Assembly (NCBI GenBank): GCA_016795245.1
Contig: JAEUIA010000064.1
Coordinates: 1 to 64,000 of the forward strand
Length of the DNA: 64,000 nucleotides
Source of the DNA: Planctomycetota bacterium
GTDB taxonomy: Bacteria; Planctomycetota; UBA1135; GCA-002686595
Reading direction: 5' to 3'
Position numbers and translations under genes: made by a program. This document shows, piece after piece, positions 26,303 to 35,333 of this stretch (position 1 is the first letter of the stretch; every line of letters begins with the position of its first letter). The notes beneath the pieces are model-generated. The model was not told where the DNA came from. It was given only the letters and a program-made list of their open reading frames with translations, and did not search any database.

Positions 26303-27192
26303 TTCACGATCTCCTTGGCATTCGAAAGGCCCACGCGCGACCCGCGATCGGGCTTCACCAACGGGCCGAGGCTGTTCAAGTAGGGCCACGAATGGCCCTC
26401 GGGTGCGTACACGCTGAATTCGACGGTGCGGTCGCGGAAGCTCTTGAGCTGCTGTCCCAGGCCGCGCAGTCCGACTTCACGGCTGCGGCGTACGCGATCG
26501 AAATCGATCTCGATCGGGATCATCTCCTGCGCGCTCTGGCCGACGTACATCACTTCGCCCGCCGGTCCGACGATGATCGAGCGGCCGTTGCCACAGTCAC
26601 CGAAGCCGTTGATGCCGAACACGAAGCACTGATTCTGCGCTGCGGTCGCACGCACGATCGCGAGCTCCACGTCGCGGTCGATCGTGCCGGTCAAGGTCGG
26701 ATGCAAAATGACCTCGGCACCCAGCGCCGCCAGCGTGCGCGCGGTCTCGGGGAACCACAGGTCGTAGCAGATCGAGACGCCGAAGCGACCGGCTTCGGGC
26801 ACGTCGAACACGAGGAACTCCGTGCCGGACGTCACACCCTCTTCGTAGGGACGGAACGGAAACATCTTGCGGTAGCGACCGACGATCTCGCCGGCGGGGT
26901 TGATGACCGTCGCCGTGTTGTAGACCGCCGTGCCCACGCGCTCGAACATCGAGCCGGGCAGGAGCCAGATGCCGTGCTTCTTGGCCCAGGCTTGGAAGAC
27001 CGCCTCCGTCGGGTTCGGCAGCGGCTGCGCGTTCGCGATCAGCGGGCCGAAGGGCGAGAGCTCGCTGAAGACGACCATCTGCACCCACGGGTAGACGCTC
27101 ATCAAGACGTCGAGTCGCGCGCCCATGCGCGTCACGTTTTCCTGCAGCGCGGAGAGGTCGAGCTGCATTCCGGCGATGGCGAAGGGCTTCAT
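26299..27192 (-). CDS. Nitrilase-superfamily carbon-nitrogen hydrolase
   Basis: This 297-residue protein carries the complete nitrilase triad: Glu44 in VVFSELSPFG, Lys109 in VGRYRKMFPF and Cys142 in VSICYDLWFPE. The family hydrolyses amides, carbamoyl groups or omega-amides; known relatives act on N-carbamoylputrescine. In this operon it could remove an amide protecting group or a carbamoyl group from an amine intermediate, by context only. The start at 27192 overlaps the aminotransferase stop (ATGA), and its own stop overlaps the decarboxylase start. Confidence 0.9.
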   Translation of the reverse strand: MKPFAIAGMQLDLSALQENVTRMGARLDVLMSVYPWVQMVVFSELSPFGPLIANAQPLPNPTEAVFQAWAKKHGIWLLPGSMFERVGTAVYNTATVINPAGEIVGRYRKMFPFRPYEEGVTSGTEFLVFDVPEAGRFGVSICYDLWFPETARTLAALGAEVILHPTLTGTIDRDVELAIVRATAAQNQCFVFGINGFGDCGNGRSIIVGPAGEVMYVGQSAQEMIPIEIDFDRVRRSREVGLRGLGQQLKSFRDRTVEFSVYAPEGHSWPYLNSLGPLVKPDRGSRVGLSNAKEIVK

Positions 27193-28502
27193 GCGTTGGC
27201 TTTCTGGGGTAGGGACAAGACGGATTCTTCGATGACGGTGAGAGCCTTGTTCAGGTCTCCGTCGGTGATCACGAGCGGGCACAAGACACGCAGGACGTTG
27301 CCGAGGCGGCTGGCGGGGATCACCAGCACACCGCGTTCACGGCAAGCAGCGAGCACACTCTCGAGTTGTTCTTTCGCGGGACGCGCGGGATCGCGATCGT
27401 GGCACAGCTCCAATCCGACCATCGCGCCCAGTCCGCGCACGTCGCCGACCCACTCGCTCTTCTGCTTCAGACGGTCGAAGCGCTCGCGAATGGTCTTGCC
27501 GACGATCGTCGCACGCTCGTTGAAGCGCTGTTCGCGCATCACTTTGATCGTGGCCAACGCCGCGGCACACGCGACAGGATTCCCACCGTACGTGCCGCCG
27601 ACCGTGCCGGGGAGTGCAGCGTCGATGATCTTGGCCTTGCCGATCACGGCCGAGATCGGCATCCCGCCGCCCATCGACTTGGCCCAGGTCGAGATGTCGG
27701 GGATGACGCCGGCGTGTTCGTATGCCGCCCATTTCCCGGTGCGCGCGAAGCCCGTCTGGACTTCGTCGATGATCAACAGGATCCCGCGCTTGTCGCAGAT
27801 TTCGCGCAAGCCGCGCAGGTAACCGAAGGGGACCGGGATGGAGCCGCCTTCGCCGAGCACGGGCTCGATGATGACCGCGGCCAGGTGTTCGGCCGGGACG
27901 TGATTCGTGAACGCGGATTCGACGCGCTCGAGTTCGCGCTTCACGAAGGCTGCTTCATCCAGCCCGACGCCGCGGTGAAAGCGATCCGGGAAGGGGAGGC
28001 GGTAGACCTCCGGGGCGAACGGACCACAGCCGATCTTGTAGGTCGTCTTCGACGTCAAGGACATGCCGAGCAGCGTGCGGCCGTGAAACGCTTCGCTGTA
28101 GCACAGGATCGCGGATCGTCCGGTCGCCTGCCGCGCGATCTTGACCGCGTTCTCGACGGCTTCAGCGCCCGAGTTGACGAGCATCGCCTTCGTCGGGCCA
28201 CCGTGCGGCAGCAGCTCGACGAGCTTCTCGCACAACTCGACATAGGGTTCGTAGGTCGCGACGTGGATCGACGAGTGCAGGAGCTTGCCCGCCTGCTCGC
28301 GGATCGCGGCGACGACCGTCGGATCGCAATGGCCGACGTTCATGACGCCGATGCCACCTGCGAAATCGATCCACTCGCGACCGTCGGCGTCGACGATGCG
28401 CGCTCCGTTGGCGCTGACCGCGGTCATGTCGCCGGCGAACTGGCCTACGCCGCGCGCCACGACGGCGCGCCTGCGATCGATGAGGTTTTGGCTTGTTTTC
28501 AT
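27189..28502 (-). CDS. Class III aminotransferase (GABA/ornithine aminotransferase-like)
   Basis: This 437-residue PLP enzyme of class III: LVNSGAEAVENAVKIAR (108-124), YSEAFHGRT (135-143), LLIIDEVQTGFARTG (242-256, Asp246) and the PLP lysine Lys275 in STWAKSMGGGMP. It is closest in look to 4-aminobutyrate or putrescine-type aminotransferases, turning an omega-amino group into an aldehyde. The ATG at 28502 excludes an Arg/Pro-rich extension of the frame. It is the first gene of the operon and is divergent from an aldehyde dehydrogenase, which could oxidise its aldehyde product. Confidence 0.9.
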   Translation of the reverse strand: MKTSQNLIDRRRAVVARGVGQFAGDMTAVSANGARIVDADGREWIDFAGGIGVMNVGHCDPTVVAAIREQAGKLLHSSIHVATYEPYVELCEKLVELLPHGGPTKAMLVNSGAEAVENAVKIARQATGRSAILCYSEAFHGRTLLGMSLTSKTTYKIGCGPFAPEVYRLPFPDRFHRGVGLDEAAFVKRELERVESAFTNHVPAEHLAAVIIEPVLGEGGSIPVPFGYLRGLREICDKRGILLIIDEVQTGFARTGKWAAYEHAGVIPDISTWAKSMGGGMPISAVIGKAKIIDAALPGTVGGTYGGNPVACAAALATIKVMREQRFNERATIVGKTIRERFDRLKQKSEWVGDVRGLGAMVGLELCHDRDPARPAKEQLESVLAACRERGVLVIPASRLGNVLRVLCPLVITDGDLNKALTVIEESVLSLPQKANA

Positions 28503-28807
28503 GGATGGATTGAGTGTGTGGGGCGCGGGCTCCGGAGGCCGAACAGACCGCCCCCGCCAGCGGGATCGTAGCGGCTCTCGATCACCTTTCCCGGGAAGCG
28601 CCTGCCCCGGGGGATCAATGCAAACGAGAGCTCGTGGTTCTCGCTGTGCAGCTCGCGGGCGCGAAGGCCCGCAAACATGAGGTTGCCATTGTTCCGGCGC
28701 GGCGCGCCGCAACATCACCTCAGCTTCGTATTGTAGGGAAATTCGAACACAGAGTCCAACGCGGCAGATTTCACGTCGCGACGGGCTCGAACAGGAGTTC
28801 TTCGACC
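28503..28807. promoter_or_regulatory. Divergent promoter region, amine operon and aldehyde dehydrogenase
   Basis: These 305 bp separate the start codons at 28502 (minus) and 28808 (plus), so both transcripts should begin here. AGGAG at 28793-28797 is the ribosome site of the dehydrogenase. No confident operator was recognised. Confidence 0.55.
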
Positions 28808-30229
28808 ATGCACAAGATTCCCATGCGAATCGGCGGCGAATTGCGCGCCGGAAGCAAGACGGAAGTGATCACGAGTCCCTTCGACGGCGAACCCGTCGGC
28901 GAGGTTTCCGTCGCTTCCGCAGCCGATATGGAAGATGCGATCGCGCTGGCGCACCAATCGTTCGGCGCGATGCGTGCGCTGCCGACGCACAAACGCGCCG
29001 CGATCCTGGAAGGGACCGCGAGCCGACTGGAAGAGCGCGCGGATGAGATCGCGACGTTGATGGCGCGCGAGAGCGGCAAGCCGATTCGTTATTGCCGCGG
29101 TGAAGTCGCGCGTTCAGTCGTCACGTTCACATTGGCAGCAGGTGAGACACGTCGCTTCGGCGGTGAAGTGATGCCCGTCGATCTGGAGGCGCGCGCCGAA
29201 GGCCGCCTGTGTCTGTTCACGCGTGTTCCGCGCGGACCGGTGGCGGCGATCGCGCCCTTCAACTTCCCGCTCAACTTGATCGCGCACAAGGTCGCGCCCG
29301 CGATCGCGGTCGGAGCTTCGGTCGTGCTGAAACCGCCGCCGCAGTGTCCGCTCACCGGGCACCTGCTGGGCGACATCATGCACGCCGCCGGCTTGCCGGC
29401 AGGTGGGTTGTCGGTGTTGCACTGCGCGCCCGAGGTGGCGCAGAAGCTGGTCGAGGACGACCGCATGAAAGTGCTCTCGTTCACCGGCAGCGACATGGTC
29501 GGGTGGAAGCTCAAGAGCCTGGCCGGCAAGAAGCAGGTGCTGCTCGAACTCGGCGGCAACGCGCCGTGCGTCGTGGACGAGGGCGTCGACCTGGACAAAG
29601 TGATGTCCGGGATCGTGCAGGGTGCGTGGGCCAACGCGGGTCAAGTGTGCATCAAGATCCAACGCCTGTACGTGCACGCTTCGCTGTACGACGCATTCAT
29701 GCAGCGCTTCGTGAAGGAGTCGCGCGAACTCGCGTGTGGAGATCCGATGGACGAGAAAACCGTCGTCGGTCCGTTGGTCGAGCCCAAGCACGTCGAACGC
29801 GTGCTGACCTGGGTGCGCGAAGCCGTCGCCGCCGGTGCGAAGCAGCACTGCGGCGGTGAAGCGCGCGGACAAGTCGTGATGCCGACGGTGCTGACCGGCG
29901 TGAAACCCGACATGAAGGTGTGCAGTGAGGAAGTGTTCGGCCCGGTGACGGTCGTCGAGCGCTTCGAGAACTTCGGCGATGCGCTGAAAGCCTGCAATGC
30001 CGGACGTTTTGGCCTGCAAGCGGGCATTTTCACGCGCGATGTGAGCCGCGCGATGCAGGCGTTTCACGAGCTCGACTACGGCGGCGTGATGATCAACGAC
30101 GTGCCGACCTTCCGAGTCGACAACTTCCCGTACGGCGGGACGCGCGATTCGGGCTTGGGCCGCGAAGGTGTGCGGTTCGCGATGGAGGAGATGAGCGAGC
30201 CGAAGGTGCTGATGATGCGCGGGCTGTGA
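28808..30229 (+). CDS. NAD(P)-dependent aldehyde dehydrogenase
   Basis: This 473-residue member of the aldehyde dehydrogenase superfamily shows Asn152 in APFNFPLNLIAHK, cofactor Lys175 in VVLKPPPQCP, general base Glu247 in LLELGGNAP and catalytic Cys281 in NAGQVCIKIQR; FGPV near residue 380 is the usual EEVFGPV motif. Start 28808 follows AGGAG by ten bases. It is divergent from the amine operon, so it likely oxidises the aldehyde made by the aminotransferase. In length and motifs it is a succinate-semialdehyde/lactaldehyde dehydrogenase type, but the substrate is not certain. Confidence 0.92.
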   Translation: MHKIPMRIGGELRAGSKTEVITSPFDGEPVGEVSVASAADMEDAIALAHQSFGAMRALPTHKRAAILEGTASRLEERADEIATLMARESGKPIRYCRGEVARSVVTFTLAAGETRRFGGEVMPVDLEARAEGRLCLFTRVPRGPVAAIAPFNFPLNLIAHKVAPAIAVGASVVLKPPPQCPLTGHLLGDIMHAAGLPAGGLSVLHCAPEVAQKLVEDDRMKVLSFTGSDMVGWKLKSLAGKKQVLLELGGNAPCVVDEGVDLDKVMSGIVQGAWANAGQVCIKIQRLYVHASLYDAFMQRFVKESRELACGDPMDEKTVVGPLVEPKHVERVLTWVREAVAAGAKQHCGGEARGQVVMPTVLTGVKPDMKVCSEEVFGPVTVVERFENFGDALKACNAGRFGLQAGIFTRDVSRAMQAFHELDYGGVMINDVPTFRVDNFPYGGTRDSGLGREGVRFAMEEMSEPKVLMMRGL

Positions 30230-30235
30230 TTCGGG

Positions 30236-33200
30236 TCACGGCAGTGAAATCGTGACGTCGGTGACGGCGCGCGGCGGAACCGTGAAGTGACCGTTCATTT
30301 GGGTTCCGTCGCTCGATTTGGCGGACCACGTGTACTGGCCGTTAGGGAGTCCGTCGAGGTTCAGGCGCCCGTCGGCGTCGGTGATGAGCTTGTTCGCGCT
30401 CGCTTCGATGCGGCCGGCGGCGAGCCATTCGGCGACGTCGGTGTCGAACTCGACTGAGCGCACCTGGATCGGCTTGTTGCGGAAGGGCGTGCCGACGATC
30501 GTCGCGCGCAGGCGCGCGCCGCCAAGGCGGCGGACTTGCAGCTCACGTTGAGCACCTTCGAGGGTGGGGCTGACATGCACGACGGTCGGCCAGAGTCCGA
30601 CGCCGAGTACGCGCACTTCGAAGTCCTGATGCTCCAATCGCTGGAACCGCGCGCGGCCGGCGTCGTCGGTCGCGATCCGTTCGAAGACGAAATCATCCGC
30701 CTGCGGTACGCCGAGTTCGAGCGACACACCCGGCAACGCGACGGCCCCGTCGCGCGCGCGCAATTCGACCGAGCAATTGCCGGCCAGGACGATTTCGAAG
30801 GGCTTGTCGCGCTTCGCGGGCAACTCGAACGGCTGGATCCAACGGTGTCCCTGTGGTGAGCGCAAGAGTGCGATCAGCGGGCTGTCCGGAACCGAATGGA
30901 GTACGGCTTCGCCCTTCTCGTCCGCTCGCATTCCCAAACGCCACGCGCTGCCAGGTGTGGTCGAAAGGAATTGAATGCCTGCGCCGGGGATCGGGGTGTG
31001 GTCGCTCGTGACCAATTGGATCGTGATCGGTTCACCGCCGACAGTGAGTTCGATGACCTCAACCTTGTCGCGCGCGGAATGAACCACCTTCGATGCGAGG
31101 ATCGTGCCCCACTCGTCATAAGCCTCGAGGATCATGTCGTCAGCCGCAACGCAGGCGAGGTCGGCGATCGACTGCTCGTTGAAAACCACGTGGTGAATCA
31201 CCCCCACACCATCCGCGGCACGAAACGAAGCCCTGCAGACCATGCCAGGCGGGACAACACCTCCCGCTGCCGCGACCACCTTCGCGCTGAGTTGACGCAC
31301 ACGCCGCGCATCGACCGTGAGAGAGTTCGAGGAGCCTGGACGGACTAGGAGCATGGAGTCGATCCAGTGCGACCGATTCATCACGGTCTGCACCGTGTAG
31401 GTGTTCGGAGGAACGGCATCGAATGTGGCTTTGCCGTCCGCGTCGACTTTGACCGGGTCCGGCTCAAACTCGCCATGAAGTTGCACCTCACTACCCGAGA
31501 AGTCCGCAGGCGTGTCGCCAAGGACCTGCACATCGACACGGCCACCTCTGTGGAGTGCAATCCAGCCATAGTCAAGAATCCCCGACTGGTCGGTTGTACG
31601 ACGCTCCTTCCTACTCGCAAATCCAGGAGCGCTCACATGAATCAGATTGGTGCCCGGAGCAAAACCCTCTATTGCAAACGTGCCGTCGGCTGCAGAAGTG
31701 CATGCCGGGCCGATTGCGCCTAAGTTGCGGCCAGGAACAAGGACCTGGGGTTGAATAGTTGCGTCTGGGATAGGCTCGCCAGTTGAGGCAGCCACGATCT
31801 TCCCTGACCCCAGAGTGAATCCAGGCAGTTCCAAGTCAGCGTGCGTAGTCGAGTTGGGTTGCATGTCTACAGTGGTAATCCGGCTCCACGCCTTGCTGGC
31901 GGAAACTGCGACTATCGACAGCGCCCCGAGCGGCACATCAGAAATCAAAAATTCCCCATTTGTGCGGTCGACGAAACGTCGCTCGCCCGGCTCCTCCATT
32001 CCATCCTGCCAGTAGATGATCGAAAACGAACTGACCGGTAGGCCCTGTGAACGACAAACGCCCTTCAGGCAGCCACTCGGTCCCAGCTCAACCTCGAAAG
32101 CGAACGTAGAATCCCGATACATCTCGTAGCGAATAGACCTCCAGGGTGCGTACCCTGGCTTCATCGTGGAGACCCAGAAGCCGCCACGCCTCAGATTCCT
32201 GATAGTCGCCATCCCTTCCTTGTCGGTAAAGGCGTAACTTCCGATACGGCCGTGGTTGAACTCCGCCTCGACGTTGACACGGACACCCTCAAGGGGTTGT
32301 TTTTCTAGGTCGACGACGTGCACCGGGAGAATCAATCCCGGCTCCCCTGGAAAATCAACGCGCACCGTTTCGCCTGGATTCGGGGCTTCCCGGCTTATCA
32401 CATGTGGCATCCAGACTGTGCTCTCAAGCAGATATCGATACTCGCTGGCCGGTCGACAAGCGAGCCTAACCGGGCCCCACGTCCCATCATCGCGCACAAG
32501 CGCTCCACCAATATCTTCTGGAGTGTTGTTCACTACCGCCGAGACCAAAATCCGGTCGGGCGCAAGACGGCTCTCCATGTCTTGATGTTTAGGTACTGTG
32601 CCGCTTGCGGAAAAACTCTCTCGTAAAATTAGTCGCGCTTCACTTGGTTCCGATCCAATCCAAGAGTGTGTCACGGCTGACCCTAGAGATCCCATCAACA
32701 GGTGGTAGTCATTCAAGCTCGCAATATCTGCGTAGCCCAATGTGTCTGTTGCATAGGTGCGCTGGAACAATCGCTGGGCAATCGCAGAATGCGAGGCCTT
32801 GCCAGGCGGCTTGTTCCAAAGGGAGAAGCACTGTCGAACCACGGCATGGGAAACCGGATTCCCTGTTTCATCCGTGACCAACGCCCTGATCGTCCCGGCC
32901 GGCTGCAAGACGACTTCAGTCGGCAGGTCCAATTGCCCCCCAGCCAAATTGTGGATGCATTGTGCTGTGCGGCCTGGCATGGTGATCCACACGACAGCTG
33001 GCTCCGTAGTCACCATGTGAATGGCGAGAACCCCTTCACCGTCGCTAACTGCGAACATGGACCCGGACTTGATCTCATCCCACGGACGATCTTCCTCAAC
33101 GGCGGTCGCAACGATCCAGGCTTCTCGAGCAGGTGTCCAAGACAAAGTTGCGCCGACTATTGGCATGCCAGCTGCATCGATGACGCGGATTGTTCGGACC

Positions 33201-33415
33201 ACTTCGGTACGAGTGGACTCGCTGGCATTTGCCCGGTCTGAATCTAAGAGCGAGGTTGAATCTAGGTTAGGTGTCCGGGCGGTGTGATCGAGGGGGGATT
33301 CGTGGGCGTCACTTGGCTGTCGTTTCGAGATCCCAGACTGAGACAACCACAGTGCCCCTACGCCAATTAGGATGGCGACGAGGACGACAGCGGCGATTCG
33401 CAAGGCGGAGTTCAT
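30236..33415 (-). CDS. Membrane-anchored protein with carboxypeptidase-regulatory-like domains
   Basis: This 1059-residue protein has one N-terminal membrane anchor (LRIAAVVLVAILIGVGALWL) followed by a long extracytoplasmic region. Several beta-sandwich repeats of the carboxypeptidase regulatory-like/Cna-B type are visible, e.g. IRVIDAAGMPIVGATLSWTP, ALVTDETGNPVSHAVV, VHVVDLEKQPLEGVRVNVEA and KIVAASTGEPIPDATI. They are typical of structural surface proteins. The DNA coding for roughly the first two thirds of the protein (about 31300-33415) is visibly less GC-rich than the part coding for the C-terminus. It ends six bases from the converging dehydrogenase gene. Confidence 0.85.
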   Translation of the reverse strand: MNSALRIAAVVLVAILIGVGALWLSQSGISKRQPSDAHESPLDHTARTPNLDSTSLLDSDRANASESTRTEVVRTIRVIDAAGMPIVGATLSWTPAREAWIVATAVEEDRPWDEIKSGSMFAVSDGEGVLAIHMVTTEPAVVWITMPGRTAQCIHNLAGGQLDLPTEVVLQPAGTIRALVTDETGNPVSHAVVRQCFSLWNKPPGKASHSAIAQRLFQRTYATDTLGYADIASLNDYHLLMGSLGSAVTHSWIGSEPSEARLILRESFSASGTVPKHQDMESRLAPDRILVSAVVNNTPEDIGGALVRDDGTWGPVRLACRPASEYRYLLESTVWMPHVISREAPNPGETVRVDFPGEPGLILPVHVVDLEKQPLEGVRVNVEAEFNHGRIGSYAFTDKEGMATIRNLRRGGFWVSTMKPGYAPWRSIRYEMYRDSTFAFEVELGPSGCLKGVCRSQGLPVSSFSIIYWQDGMEEPGERRFVDRTNGEFLISDVPLGALSIVAVSASKAWSRITTVDMQPNSTTHADLELPGFTLGSGKIVAASTGEPIPDATIQPQVLVPGRNLGAIGPACTSAADGTFAIEGFAPGTNLIHVSAPGFASRKERRTTDQSGILDYGWIALHRGGRVDVQVLGDTPADFSGSEVQLHGEFEPDPVKVDADGKATFDAVPPNTYTVQTVMNRSHWIDSMLLVRPGSSNSLTVDARRVRQLSAKVVAAAGGVVPPGMVCRASFRAADGVGVIHHVVFNEQSIADLACVAADDMILEAYDEWGTILASKVVHSARDKVEVIELTVGGEPITIQLVTSDHTPIPGAGIQFLSTTPGSAWRLGMRADEKGEAVLHSVPDSPLIALLRSPQGHRWIQPFELPAKRDKPFEIVLAGNCSVELRARDGAVALPGVSLELGVPQADDFVFERIATDDAGRARFQRLEHQDFEVRVLGVGLWPTVVHVSPTLEGAQRELQVRRLGGARLRATIVGTPFRNKPIQVRSVEFDTDVAEWLAAGRIEASANKLITDADGRLNLDGLPNGQYTWSAKSSDGTQMNGHFTVPPRAVTDVTISLP

Positions 33416-33431
33416 TGGAAGCCTAGGCTCG

Positions 33432-33620
33432 CTATGGGTTGGTGCGCGTGGGAGTTAGCGGGTTGCGCACGTGATCTTCAGGAGTCGTGCCTGGAGAAGT
33501 CCGCCTCGTATTATTGGACGCTTCAAATGGACCATGTATCCCCCCCGCTTGAGCGGGCGCCGATTGTTCGAGCGCAAGGAGCACAATTGAAATGGCTAGT
33601 AAGAATGCTATTCGCGCCAT
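33432..33620 (-). CDS. Small exported protein
   Basis: A 62-residue protein with a clear signal peptide (MARIAFLLAISIVLLALEQS, then APAQA) and a short polar mature part containing HGPFEASNN. The ATG at 33620 has GAAAGG six bases upstream; a longer frame from 33665 lacks this. It lies between the TPR-like gene ending at 33646 and the anchored repeat protein starting at 33415, on the same strand and closely spaced, so co-transcription is likely. No family is recognised. Confidence 0.55.
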   Translation of the reverse strand: MARIAFLLAISIVLLALEQSAPAQAGGIHGPFEASNNTRRTSPGTTPEDHVRNPLTPTRTNP

Positions 33621-33645
33621 GGCGTACCTTTCAAACAACCGGCTG

Positions 33646-34581
33646 TTAGACGAGAACATCTGCAAGTGCCCTCGCTACCGGACCTAGTTGATCGCGTGAT
33701 TGAGACAACAGCCGCGCACCCTCGCTGCAAAGAGACTTAGCGAAATCAGGACGAACCCTCATCTGCAATGCGCAGTGCGATACGAAATCCGGAGCTGCAA
33801 GGGTGGCGCAATCTTCTAGTTGCGCGGCGGCATGCATGAACTGAGCTTTACGTCCGAGTTGAGCGGCAACAGCAAAGCGACTAGCGACTGCTGATATGTA
33901 TCCTGGAGACACCTCAGCTGCGCTCGTGTAGGAGGCGAGCGACGCAGAGAGGTCCCCAAGCATGTGGTAGGTCAAGCCCAGGTTTACCAGCGCAGTCGCG
34001 CGCGTGTAGGCCGGTGTGGGGTATGCGAGGACGCCATGAATCACGTGCAAGGATGTGAGTGTCTGGCGCCCAAGGAGCATCCAAACGGCTCCATTGATCC
34101 TTGCACCGTCGGTGGGTTCAAGCCGCTGCGACACGCTCAGGAGGTCAAGAATAGGTAGTCCACGAGGGTGTCGTACTGCGAACGATTCACGCACAGCAGG
34201 GAACTCGTCCGCGAGCGCCTCACGAACGGACTCCTGGTCGGCCGACCAGCTGCGTTTGAAGTTCTCCAGCTGCGATGGCCACTTCGCCCGCTCACCAGCC
34301 GAACTGTTCGTCAGGATCTGATTGTTTCGTGGGTCCACTTCCAGCGCATTGATACACATCACCCTCAACGCAAACGCCGTCTCCGCGCGACGTGTCTGCA
34401 CCAAGTGGCGCTCAGCCAGCGTCAGGCCGGCGGTGGCGACGCCGACGGTGGGCTCGCGCTCGAGCAGGCCGCGAATCACGCGCGGGCGCTCGATGCGGAG
34501 GAGCGACGACTGCGGATCGCGCGCGACCTCCTGCAGGATGGCTTCGACTTCGGGGTCGATGTCGTAGGGGTGCGGTGTCAC
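33646..34581 (-). CDS. Helical-repeat (TPR-like) protein
   Basis: This 311-residue protein starts at GTG 34581, which overlaps the upstream stop (GTGA), giving translational coupling; the frame extends further but only with Arg-rich shadow sequence. The C-terminal half reads as helical repeats with TPR character, e.g. ATALVNLGLTYHMLGDLSAS and AVASRFAVAAQLGRKAQFMH. There is no signal peptide. Base composition shifts inside the gene: the start (about 34440-34581) is GC-rich and the rest is less so. The function is unknown; it is probably a partner of the 34578 gene product. Confidence 0.72.
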   Translation of the reverse strand: MTPHPYDIDPEVEAILQEVARDPQSSLLRIERPRVIRGLLEREPTVGVATAGLTLAERHLVQTRRAETAFALRVMCINALEVDPRNNQILTNSSAGERAKWPSQLENFKRSWSADQESVREALADEFPAVRESFAVRHPRGLPILDLLSVSQRLEPTDGARINGAVWMLLGRQTLTSLHVIHGVLAYPTPAYTRATALVNLGLTYHMLGDLSASLASYTSAAEVSPGYISAVASRFAVAAQLGRKAQFMHAAAQLEDCATLAAPDFVSHCALQMRVRPDFAKSLCSEGARLLSQSRDQLGPVARALADVLV

Positions 34582-35228
34582 GGTTCGTCTCCGTGTTGCA
34601 GCCACTTGGGATAGGGAGCACCGAGCGTTTCGAAGGCGATGCGCAGGGAGTCGCTGACGCGCTCGGGCGGGCCGTTGCCCTCGGCGACGTAGCGACGGAA
34701 ACGTTTGGCCTGTACGACGAGACTGAAGAAGGCGTGTCGTATCCGCTCGTCGAGCACGTTGAAGTGACAGACTCCGCGGCGCGTCACGCCGACTTCCATG
34801 CCCAGCACCTGGCTGACGAAGGTGTAGCGCGCGTCCTGACCCGGGAGCACCGGATGTCCGGCGCGTTCCTCGGCCCGATCTTCGCGCAACAGCTCGTCGA
34901 TCGACGCGTCGATCCGCTCGCGCAGAAACTCCGTGAACTCGGGCGCGCCTCGGTAGCTCGGGCCCGCGTACGCCACTCGCGCAACCGACCGAAAATAGAG
35001 GCGCTCCATGTCCAACAAGTAGCAGCGCGTGAGCAAGCGCTCGGCACAACGCGGTGATATTTCGAGCGGATCGCCGTCGACCAGATCCGCCAAGATCTCG
35101 CGTGAACTGCGGCCCTCGAAAAGTGCACGCCAAGGCTCCTCGCCCTTCGGCTCCGGCTGACCGTGGAGGCCTGGCATGCCCATGCGCGTATCGTCGAGAG
35201 GGTCGCGAAAGGCGTCAAGATCGTGCAA
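34578..35228 (-). CDS. Conserved-looking hypothetical protein
   Basis: This 216-residue, charged, mostly helical protein is not recognised. It contains AERLLTRCYLLDMERLYF and FLRERIDASIDELLREDRAE, and a later part FVSQVLGMEVGVTRRGVCHF. It has no membrane segment or signal peptide. The TTG at 35228 gives the full frame; an ATG at 35183 (MGMPGLHG) is an alternative start. Its stop overlaps the start of the TPR-like gene by four bases, so the two are co-expressed. Confidence 0.68.
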   Translation of the reverse strand: MHDLDAFRDPLDDTRMGMPGLHGQPEPKGEEPWRALFEGRSSREILADLVDGDPLEISPRCAERLLTRCYLLDMERLYFRSVARVAYAGPSYRGAPEFTEFLRERIDASIDELLREDRAEERAGHPVLPGQDARYTFVSQVLGMEVGVTRRGVCHFNVLDERIRHAFFSLVVQAKRFRRYVAEGNGPPERVSDSLRIAFETLGAPYPKWLQHGDEP

Positions 35229-35333
35229 GAGATTTGCCTGACCCGGGTGAACCGCCGGGCCTGACTTGCCATGCCGGGCGTGCGCAAGGCGCGTTCGCCG
35301 CGCCGGCCTCGGGTGCGCGGGGGGGGGACGGCC

